Shown one piece after another: positions 55,149 to 64,000 of a stretch of DNA of 64,000 nt. Positions within the stretch are counted from its first letter, which is position 1, and the number at the start of each line of letters is the position of its first letter. This stretch comes from Umezawaea tangerina. GTDB taxonomy: Bacteria; Actinomycetota; Actinomycetes; Mycobacteriales; Pseudonocardiaceae. The DNA lies in NCBI RefSeq assembly GCF_003002815.1, contig NZ_PVTF01000004.1:620001-684000 (forward strand), read 5' to 3'. Both the position numbers and the translations under genes were made by a program. The notes under the pieces are model-generated. The model was not told the DNA's origin and made no database searches. It saw only the letters and a program-made list of their open reading frames with translations.

Positions 55149-55958
55149 ATGTTCAGCATCGGGGACTTCGCCAAGCACGGTCGCGTGTCGGTGCGCATGC
55201 TGCGCCACTACGACGAGATCGGGCTGCTCAGACCCGCCCACGTCGACCCGTTCACCGGCTACCGCTCCTACGAGGGCGCGCAGCTGGCCCGGCTCAACCG
55301 GGTCATCGCGCTCAAGGACCTCGGGCTCACCCTCGCGCAGGTCGGGGAGATCATCGACGAGAAGGTGGGCGTCGAGGCGCTGCGCGGGATGCTGCGGCTG
55401 CGGCGGGCCGAGCTGGAGGCCTCGATCGAGGCCGACCGCACGCGGCTGACCAGGGTCGAGGCGAGGCTCCGGACCATCGAGAGCGAGGGGCTCATGCCCA
55501 CCGAAGACGTCGTGGTGAAGAGCGTTCCGGCCGTGCGGGTGGCCGAGCTCAGCGGGATGGCGGGCGGTTTCGACCCGGAGCACATCAGCCCGGTGATCGG
55601 ACCGCTGTACGAGGAGCTGCTCCGCAGGCTGGAGGCCGTGGGCGCGGCGCCGACCGGGTGGGGGATCGCCTACTACGACCAGACCGACGACGGTGTCCTC
55701 GTGCACGCCGGACTCCCCGTCGGCGCCTCCGTGACGGGCGACTTCGACGTCGTCGACCTGCCCGCCGTGGCGGAGATGGCGACCATCGTCCACCGCGGCC
55801 CGATGGACTCCGTCATGCCGTCCGTGCAGGCCCTCGCCCGGTGGATCGACGCCAACGGCCACCGGTCGACCGGCCCGTCCCGCGAGCTGTACCTCGACTG
55901 CCCGGCCGACCGGGCCCAGTGGGTGACCGAACTGCAGGAACCGATCGGTCCGGCGTGA
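55149..55958 (+). CDS. MerR-family regulator with GyrI-like effector domain
   Basis: The 269-residue protein has an N-terminal MerR winged helix (FSIGDFAKHGRVSVRMLRHYDEIGLLRPAHVDPFTGYRSY, residues 1-70) and a coiled-coil linker (about 80-115). A GyrI-like small-molecule domain follows (about 120-265), as in BmrR, which senses hydrophobic cations. ATG 55149 follows a GGGGG run. No target gene is obvious in the sequence downstream. Confidence 0.92.
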   Translation: MFSIGDFAKHGRVSVRMLRHYDEIGLLRPAHVDPFTGYRSYEGAQLARLNRVIALKDLGLTLAQVGEIIDEKVGVEALRGMLRLRRAELEASIEADRTRLTRVEARLRTIESEGLMPTEDVVVKSVPAVRVAELSGMAGGFDPEHISPVIGPLYEELLRRLEAVGAAPTGWGIAYYDQTDDGVLVHAGLPVGASVTGDFDVVDLPAVAEMATIVHRGPMDSVMPSVQALARWIDANGHRSTGPSRELYLDCPADRAQWVTELQEPIGPA

Positions 55959-55963
55959 CGGGT

Positions 55964-56129
55964 GGTCAACGCGAACCCGATGAGCGCCGGACCCGGACGA
56001 CGTGACCCACTGGGGTCGCGCTGGTCACCGGGGTGGCCGGCGCGGGTGGATGGCGTGGATGGCGTGGCCGACCGGGCTCGCGGGGCAGGTGGGCGCGTGA
56101 CCGGCGGGGCAGGGGGCCGCGTGACCAGC
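55964..56129. repeat. Decayed duplicate of the BKACE 3' end
   Basis: Bases 55964-56006 match 56130-56172, the last codons of the BKACE gene, at about 74 percent. A second block (GGATGGCGTGGCCGACC near 56054) matches 56161-56178. The stretch looks like a worn tandem duplication of that gene's end. Confidence 0.5.
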
Positions 56130-56131
56130 GG

Positions 56132-56860
56132 TCAACGCGGGCCGAGTGAGCGCAGGACGCGGATGGCGTAGCCGACCAGGTCGGCGTTGTCGGTGGCCGG
56201 GGTGCCGTCCGGGCGGAGCAGGGTGTCCTCCAGGCCGATCCGCGCGTCCAGCTCCAACCGGGCCGCGTAGGCGAGGACCGGCCAGGTCGTCGTGTCCTCG
56301 CCGTGCAGCAGCACCGGCGGGCCCAGCGGTTCCAGGAGCCGCAGCAGCGCCTCCGCCTCGGGCACCGGGTCGGCTCCCGGCCGCACCTCGGCCAGGACCC
56401 GCCTGGTGCCCGGCGGCACGCCGTGCGCGACCAGCGCACGCGCGGCCGTCGCGTGGAACACACCCAGCTCGATCCCGATGCCCGCCCCGTCCAGCGCCGC
56501 GCACACCTCCACCCACCCGGCCTCGTGCACGTTCACCGACGCCACGTCCGGCCGCCCCGCCGCCAACCCCGCCCAACCAGCGACCAGCTCCGCCCGCCGC
56601 CCCGGATCCCCCTGGATCCACGCCCCCGTCGTCACCCCGATCTCCACCCCCGGCACCGCCGCCCGCACCACCGCCACCGCCGTCGCGACCTCCGGCCCCG
56701 CCAACACCTCCAACCCCACCAGGTCCCTCGGATGCAGGTGCAGGCTCGTCACACCCAGCCCCACCACGGCCACGGCGTCCTCGGCGAGCTGGGCGGGGGA
56801 GACCGGCAACGCCGGGTGACCGCCGACGGGTCGGCCACCGTTCAGGCAGGCTTGCAGCAC
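56132..56860 (-). CDS. Beta-keto acid cleavage enzyme (BKACE, DUF849 family), short form
   Basis: The 242-residue TIM-barrel protein has the BKACE start LQACLNGGRP and HPALPVSPAQLAEDAVA, the zinc-binding HLHPRD motif, VASVNVHEAGW, and the late GLEDTLLRPDG. The family condenses a beta-keto acid with acetyl-CoA to give acetoacetate and a CoA ester. Some members are near 300 residues, so this is a short form. GTG 56860 is preferred; an ATG at 56896 would overlap the upstream gene. It lies 23 bases behind the GmrSD-like gene on the same strand, so the two may be co-transcribed by chance of position. Confidence 0.8.
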   Translation of the reverse strand: MLQACLNGGRPVGGHPALPVSPAQLAEDAVAVVGLGVTSLHLHPRDLVGLEVLAGPEVATAVAVVRAAVPGVEIGVTTGAWIQGDPGRRAELVAGWAGLAAGRPDVASVNVHEAGWVEVCAALDGAGIGIELGVFHATAARALVAHGVPPGTRRVLAEVRPGADPVPEAEALLRLLEPLGPPVLLHGEDTTTWPVLAYAARLELDARIGLEDTLLRPDGTPATDNADLVGYAIRVLRSLGPR

Positions 56861-56883
56861 CCACCCACGTAACCACAGGCCGG

Positions 56884-58545
56884 TCAGAGGTTCCATTCGC
56901 AGGCGAGCGACTTCAGCAGCTCCCGCTGGCGGACCTGCAGCACCTCGGGAGTCCACGCGGAGTGGTTGAGGACCTCCACCGTGACCGTGAAGTTCGCGAC
57001 CCCCAGGCCACCCCGGAAGTACTTCTCCTTCTTGTCGACGAAGTCGTAGTTCGACGCCTGGGAGTTCTTGGCGCGGTTGAGCAGCACCAGGTTGGCGATG
57101 CGGTGCGTCCAGTCCAGCCGGTCGGCGTTGGTGAAGTCCTCGAGCCACCGCGACCCCGGCTTGGGGCTCTGCGGCAGCACGTGCTCGACGGTGACCAGCG
57201 GGACGTCGTAAGTCGCCCCGGACCCGTTCGCGGACACCTCGTCCAGCCTGAGCAGGACGTACTTGCGGATCTTGGTGACCAGGTAGAGGTTGCCGTCGAG
57301 CTGGGCGAGGGTGTCGGCCCGCTCGTCCGGGCCGAGCTCGAACGACGGCGACTCCAGGCCCTTCCCGTTCGCCAGGTCGTGCAGCAGCGCCGCGTACCTG
57401 CTCACCCTGGGTGTCGTGTAGATCCGCCGGATGAACATGCTCGCGGCCAGCCGTTCGAGCGCCCGGAAGAACCCGTCCAGCCACAGCGGGTCGTCGCCGT
57501 GGTGGCGCAGGGCCCACAGGGCTGGTGGCACCCAGTCGTTGTTGTCGATCTGGGCCAGCCGCCTGAACCACGCGTTCACCTTGTCTGCTCCGGAGATCGC
57601 GCTGTAGCGGAAGTCCCGGATCCGGGCGTAGGCGTCCGCGTAGGGCACGACCACGTCGTCGACGAACTCGGCGGCCCGGTGCGGCAGGTACTTCGAGAGG
57701 ACCTGCTCCGGGAACTCCTTGAGCAGGACGACCTTCGCCCGTTCCTTCACGAAGACCATGCGCAGGTGGAGGAAGAGGTCGGCGAAGCTGTCCCGGCCGA
57801 GCGCGACCTCCGCGTCCTCCCACTTGGCCGCGTAGTCGGCGTTCAGACCACCGATGACGTCGGCCTTGAAGATGTCGGCGGGCGACAGGTCGAGTCCCCT
57901 GGCGTTCATCACGCTGAAGATCCGGTGCGCGCTGTCCAGCGTCGGCGTGCAGACCACGACGAGGAAGGTGCGGCTGCCGATCATGGTCATCAGCGCTTGG
58001 CGGCGCTCGGCGCTCCACTTGGCCAGGGTCGCGTGCAGCGACCTGGTGTTCGCCACGATCGACTTCTGGGCGTCGGTCCCGCACGAGTCGGGCTTGAGCC
58101 CTAGCAGGCCCGTGATCGCGCCCGAGTTCTGCACGTGCTTCCGGAAGAACTCCGCGTCCTTCACCCGCAACGCGAGCCGCGGCTTCGCGGGCCGCCCCAG
58201 GATCGGGTTGCCCTTCTCGACGACCATGTCCTCCAGCGCACCCCGCAGCACCGCGTCCTCCGTCAGGTCGCGCAGCACGGCGAGCAGGATCGTCAGGGTG
58301 GTGAGGCGCTGCTGGCCGTCGATCACCATGGCGTCGACGGAGCCCTTGGCCTTGACGAGCACCACCGAGCCGAGGAAGTAGGGCTCGTCGCTGTTGCGGT
58401 CCAGCGCCTCAGAGAGGTCCTGCAGCAGCTGGTCGGCCTGCTCCGGCTCCCACGCGTAGGGCCGCTGGTAGTCGGGGATGCGGAAGTCGAACTCCCCGCC
58501 GAACACCTGGTGCAAGGCCATCTCGTGGGCTTCGAGTTGCTGCAT
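56884..58545 (-). CDS. DUF262-DUF1524 (GmrSD-like) type IV restriction protein, single chain
   Basis: The 553-residue protein fuses an N-terminal DUF262 (GmrS/ParB-like NTPase) domain, with IPDYQRPYAWEPEQ and MVIDGQQRLTTLTIL. The C-terminal DUF1524 HNH nuclease domain is seen in VTVEHVLPQSPKPGSRW and RIANLVLLNRAKNSQASN. Single-chain GmrSD proteins cut glucosylated or otherwise modified phage DNA. Length fits this group. ATG 58545 is the start. There is no neighbouring methylase or transposase; it is a lone defence-type gene. Confidence 0.87.
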   Translation of the reverse strand: MQQLEAHEMALHQVFGGEFDFRIPDYQRPYAWEPEQADQLLQDLSEALDRNSDEPYFLGSVVLVKAKGSVDAMVIDGQQRLTTLTILLAVLRDLTEDAVLRGALEDMVVEKGNPILGRPAKPRLALRVKDAEFFRKHVQNSGAITGLLGLKPDSCGTDAQKSIVANTRSLHATLAKWSAERRQALMTMIGSRTFLVVVCTPTLDSAHRIFSVMNARGLDLSPADIFKADVIGGLNADYAAKWEDAEVALGRDSFADLFLHLRMVFVKERAKVVLLKEFPEQVLSKYLPHRAAEFVDDVVVPYADAYARIRDFRYSAISGADKVNAWFRRLAQIDNNDWVPPALWALRHHGDDPLWLDGFFRALERLAASMFIRRIYTTPRVSRYAALLHDLANGKGLESPSFELGPDERADTLAQLDGNLYLVTKIRKYVLLRLDEVSANGSGATYDVPLVTVEHVLPQSPKPGSRWLEDFTNADRLDWTHRIANLVLLNRAKNSQASNYDFVDKKEKYFRGGLGVANFTVTVEVLNHSAWTPEVLQVRQRELLKSLACEWNL

Positions 58546-58652
58546 ACCGGGGCATCGGTGATCTTGTGACCGTCGTTACGCGCTGCGGTTCTCGCGCGCA
58601 GCGGTGAGAATCGGCGCGATCAACCGCTCGCCGACCTTGGAGGACGTGGACG

Positions 58653-58877
58653 ATGGCCGTTTCCGTGAACCTGGACTCGCTGCTGGACAAGGCGTACGAG
58701 AACAAGGCGTTGACCGAGATCCTGGACGCGCCGGTGGCGGCGTTGTCCGGGGTGAGCGAGGGTGACGCCGAGAAGCTGAAGGCGGCGTTCAACATCAAGA
58801 CGGTGCGGGACCTGGGTACGAACAAGTACTTCCGGGCGGCCGTGACGCTGCTGGACCTGGAGAAGAACTCGGGCTGA
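58653..58877 (+). CDS. Small helix-hairpin-helix-like protein
   Basis: The 74-residue protein ends with a segment recalling a helix-hairpin-helix/SAM-like fold: VAALSGVSEGDAEKLKAAFN followed by IKTVRDLGTNKYFRAA. The middle contains LLDKAYENKALTEILDAP. A GGAGG lies about ten bases upstream of ATG 58653. Proteins of this kind are widespread in actinobacteria but not characterised. It is divergent from the GmrSD-like gene. Confidence 0.75.
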   Translation: MAVSVNLDSLLDKAYENKALTEILDAPVAALSGVSEGDAEKLKAAFNIKTVRDLGTNKYFRAAVTLLDLEKNSG

Positions 58878-59051
58878 CGAAGGCCGACGAAGGCCGACAG
58901 GGGCTCGCACGGGGTGGCCGGCGGCGGAAGTCCTGCGAGGGGTTCCGGTGCTGGTCAGCTCGTGGGCCCGTCGGTGTGCGGCGAGGGGTGGGGATCGTGT
59001 ACCCGAACCACGCTTGTGGGTGAACCGGGCGGTCGTAGTTGAATAACGATC

Positions 59052-59507
59052 ATGCCGACGCTCACCACCGAGATGCTTCAGCACAAAGCGGGCGCCAAGT
59101 CGTTCTGGCGCGGGCTGGGCTACCGCGACTCGGTGGTCGAGCTGCGGGTGCTGCGGCGGCACGTGTCGGCGAAGGTCCTGGGCGCGGACGAGTACGCGGT
59201 GGAGCTGGCGTGGCGGGAGAGCCAGCTGGCGGGTGAGTGCTCGTGCCCGTACGGCGAGCAGGGGTTCTTCTGCAAGCACCTGGTCGCGGTCGGCCTGGTG
59301 CTGCTGGACCGGGGGCACGCGGTGCCGCCCGCCGACGCGGAGGACGTGGAGCTGCGCCTGCACCTGCGGACGCTGCCGCACGAGCAGCTCGTGGACCTGC
59401 TCTACCAGCAGGCGGGCCGCGACCGGACGCTCTACGAACGCATCTACGGGTCAGCGGAGGCCGGAGAGGCCGGCCATGGCGTCGAGGAACGCGGGCATGT
59501 CCGCTAG
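59052..59507 (+). CDS. SWIM zinc-finger protein, shortened
   Basis: The 151-residue product has a SWIM zinc finger, CSCPYGEQGFFCKHL (CxCx8CxH), after a YAVELAWRESQLAG strand pair, and then an LPHEQLVDLLYQQAGRDRTLYERIY helix. Most actinobacterial proteins with this start are several hundred residues long and continue past this helix. Here the frame ends within 20 residues, and the last 57 bases overlap the convergent gene. This suggests 3' truncation with the tail read through the neighbour. It may be functional as a short protein or be a remnant. Confidence 0.72.
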   Translation: MPTLTTEMLQHKAGAKSFWRGLGYRDSVVELRVLRRHVSAKVLGADEYAVELAWRESQLAGECSCPYGEQGFFCKHLVAVGLVLLDRGHAVPPADAEDVELRLHLRTLPHEQLVDLLYQQAGRDRTLYERIYGSAEAGEAGHGVEERGHVR

Positions 59508-60248
59508 CTCCTCCGGGTCGTAGCCCTCGATCCGCCGCTCGGCGTCCTCGGTCAGCTCGGCCAGCCGCTCGCCCAGGTCGTCGTGGGACACGACGATGAC
59601 CGAGTCGCTGTAGTGCTCGTCGACGCCGATCGACAGGTCGACGAACACGTCACCCGGCGCCAGCACCGACGACAGCTCCGGCCGGGTCTGCGTGCGCAGC
59701 GCGTGGACCAGCCGTTCCCGGTCCTCGACGGCGAACACGGTCACCTCCGCGGTGGCGTCGCCGAGCGTGGCGCGGAGCATGGCGACGAGGTCGGACGGCT
59801 CGCGCAGGTCGAACAGCCCGGCCTGCGCGGCGTGCTCCTGCTGCCACGGCGTCGGCTCCGGCCGGAACGGCACGCAGGCCCGCCCCGGCACGAAACCCCT
59901 GTCCCGCCCCTCCAGGTCCGGCGCGGCGGCGTCCACGTCGTACTCCCACTCCACGAACGTCGGCTCCTGCCCGACCAGCGCCGCCGCCTCGTCGCGGTAG
60001 TAGGCGGGCAGCGCGACCCGGTGCCGCCCCTCGGTCAGCCGCCACACCAGTCCGAGGTAGACGGCGACCTCCTCGCAGTTGCAGTTGTTGACCGCGTACT
60101 CGGTCATCGGCGTGCGGGCCATCAGCACGCCGTTGTCCGCCCACTCCTCGAACAGCCCGGCCCACGGGTCGTCGATCGGCAGGTCTTCGCCGGGGAGGTA
60201 GGCGTAGCGGTGGAGACCGCCCAGTCGATCGCTCTCGAACCGGATCAC
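59451..60248 (-). CDS. Hypothetical protein (265 residues)
   Basis: No family is recognised. The 265-residue soluble, acidic protein starts MIRFESDRLGGLHRYAYLPG and has an unusual NNCNCEEVAVYLG segment and the strand FVDLSIGVDEHYSDSVIVVS. GTG 60248 is the start; ribosome signal GGTGGGG precedes it. Its 3' end overlaps the SWIM gene by 57 bases. Confidence 0.7.
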   Translation of the reverse strand: MIRFESDRLGGLHRYAYLPGEDLPIDDPWAGLFEEWADNGVLMARTPMTEYAVNNCNCEEVAVYLGLVWRLTEGRHRVALPAYYRDEAAALVGQEPTFVEWEYDVDAAAPDLEGRDRGFVPGRACVPFRPEPTPWQQEHAAQAGLFDLREPSDLVAMLRATLGDATAEVTVFAVEDRERLVHALRTQTRPELSSVLAPGDVFVDLSIGVDEHYSDSVIVVSHDDLGERLAELTEDAERRIEGYDPEELADMPAFLDAMAGLSGLR

Positions 60249-60416
60249 CCCACCGATCCTAGAGGTCGCTCACCTGTTGGAGATCAACACGACCGCCTCC
60301 CGCGGGCCCCGGACCAGGCGGTCCACACGCTGACCTCGCGGGTCACCACGAGCGTGGGCCCGAGCACGCCGTGGCGCGGATACCCGCCGCCACGGCGCAC
60401 CGATCGGTCCCGCCGG

Positions 60417-63132
<2,716 letters not shown>

Positions 63133-63160
63133 CTAACGACGACCACCGACATTTCCAGAG

Positions 63161-63841
63161 CTACTCCCCCGGTGGAGGGGGTTCGTCGGCCCCTGCCAGG
63201 GTCCGGACCAGGTGTCGCAGTTCCAGCAGGTCGATCGTGTCCGACGGCTCGTTCTCCGCCGTCTCCACCCGTCCGAGCCGTTCCCCCGCCAGCCGCTCAC
63301 CCAGGGTCACGTCGAGCGGGAGGAACGTCATCGCCCGCCGCGCCTCCTCCCCCAGCTCGCCCAGCTCCGGGTGGTAGACGGCCACGTCCACCACGCCCTC
63401 GGCCTCGTCGACCTGCGCGACCACCCGGAAGTCGCCCAGCCGCAGCCGGTGGCCCGCCAGGTTCACCGTCACCTCGGTCGGGTCCGGCACCGGCGGCACC
63501 GAGTCGTGGTACTCCCAGATCATGTCCTCCGGCGGCGCCGCCTCGATCCACGCGTCCGTGTACGGCCGCAGCCGCGGGTCCTCCTGGCCGCTCACGACCA
63601 GCGCGTAGATCGCCCGGTGCCCGCGCTCCAACGAGAAGTGCAGGTCCGGGTGCACCGCCGCGACCAGGTCGCACAGCTGGTTCTCGACCCGGTGCGGCTC
63701 CCCGTCGCCCAGCGCCGCGCTCGTCGTCGGCAGCAGGTCCAGCCAGCCGACCCAGAACGCCTCCGCCGCCTCCCGCGGGTTCGGCAGGTGCACGACGGGC
63801 TCGGGTGCGGGGTCGGGGCGTCGGCGGCGGAACCAGCTCAT
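63161..63841 (-). CDS. Hypothetical protein (226 residues)
   Basis: The 226-residue soluble protein is of unknown family. It begins MSWFRRRRPDPAPEPVVHLP, has no signal peptide, and contains a conserved-looking middle (RAIYALVVSGQEDPRLRPYT). It ends in a DEPPPPGE tail. ATG 63841 is used; a TTG at 63853 would add four residues. It is upstream of ligA on the same strand. Confidence 0.68.
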   Translation of the reverse strand: MSWFRRRRPDPAPEPVVHLPNPREAAEAFWVGWLDLLPTTSAALGDGEPHRVENQLCDLVAAVHPDLHFSLERGHRAIYALVVSGQEDPRLRPYTDAWIEAAPPEDMIWEYHDSVPPVPDPTEVTVNLAGHRLRLGDFRVVAQVDEAEGVVDVAVYHPELGELGEEARRAMTFLPLDVTLGERLAGERLGRVETAENEPSDTIDLLELRHLVRTLAGADEPPPPGE

Positions 63842-63866
63842 GCCCCCATTCAACCCCCACCCCGGA

Positions 63867-64000
63867 TCAGCGGAGGTGGGAACGCAGGAGGTCGCGGTTG
63901 AGCTGGGCGATCGTGGTCAGCGGGATGCCCTTGGGGCAGGCCGGGATGCACTCGCCCGCGTTCGTGCAGCCGCCGAACCCGAGGTCGTCGTGGGCCTGGA
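63867..64000 (-). CDS. sdhB: Succinate dehydrogenase/fumarate reductase iron-sulfur subunit, 5' part outside window
   Basis: Only the last 44 residues are visible, ending with TGA at 63867-63869. They contain the cluster motif GGCTNAGECIPACPKGIPLT, typical of the third iron-sulfur site of SdhB/FrdB, and the helix TTIAQLNRDLLRSHLR. The rest of the gene lies beyond the window edge. Confidence 0.85.
   Translation of the reverse strand, partial: QAHDDLGFGGCTNAGECIPACPKGIPLTTIAQLNRDLLRSHLR

Overview
The window is chromosomal DNA of a high-GC actinobacterium. Codon third positions are strongly G/C, GTG starts are common, stop/start overlaps of the ATGA, GTGA and TGATG type are frequent, and HupB carries a long Lys/Ala tail. 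Gene content and order match the Mycobacterium tuberculosis block Rv2982c to Rv3014c: gpsA, fbiD, ppk, mutT1, hupB, leuD, leuC, IclR, tRNA-Glu/Gln, gltX, FAH, leuB, serA, ilvC-ilvN-ilvB, a Cfp6-like protein, DoxX, an LppZ-like lipoprotein, gatB, gatA, gatC, an ACT protein and ligA. The added genes and the intergenic repeat style suggest a Pseudonocardiales member (Saccharothrix, Lentzea or Actinosynnema type). That placement is an inference, not a database result.

Layout. 1-5.4 kb: a truncated MocR regulator divergent from a PPOX flavin protein, a cysteine dioxygenase with a Cys-containing leader peptide, and a plsC-gpsA-cystathionine gamma-lyase operon. 5.4-20 kb: fbiD/cofC, ppk, mutT1, hupB, leuCD with its divergent IclR regulator, two tRNAs, a HAD hydrolase, gltX, an FAD monooxygenase and an orphan LuxR regulator. 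20-29.3 kb: an FAH-family protein, citramalate synthase with a complete attenuator, a four-gene ferric-siderophore uptake operon, a secreted GH71/99-like hydrolase and leuB. 29.5-42.6 kb: a large secreted subtilase, serA, a DUF397 protein, ilvBNC with a second attenuator, a Cfp6-like protein, a VKOR protein and ilvD. 42.6-54.2 kb: DoxX, a 2-hydroxyacid dehydrogenase, an alpha/beta hydrolase, an LppZ-like lipoprotein, a TPR-CHAT protease with a 55-residue peptide gene, and gatCAB. 54.4-64 kb: ACT and MerR proteins, a BKACE enzyme, a single-chain GmrSD-like protein, small proteins, ligA and the 3' end of sdhB.

How the genes work together. The core theme is branched-chain amino acid synthesis: cimA, leuB, leuCD, ilvBN, ilvC and ilvD are all present. 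Control appears layered: leader-peptide attenuation at cimA and ilvB, and TCCC-N7-GGGA inverted repeats at leuC and leuB that could bind the IclR (NdgR-type) protein. A second theme is sulfur amino acid handling (cysteine dioxygenase, cystathionine gamma-lyase). No transposase, integrase, CRISPR array or phage gene was seen.

Least expected content: (i) five copies of a long perfect hairpin whose apex is conserved while the stem sequence changes on both arms together, each beside an array of short palindromes; (ii) the TPR-CHAT protease preceded by a tiny peptide gene, with a strong hairpin between them; (iii) three short leader peptides (Cys, Val/Ile, Leu/Val).
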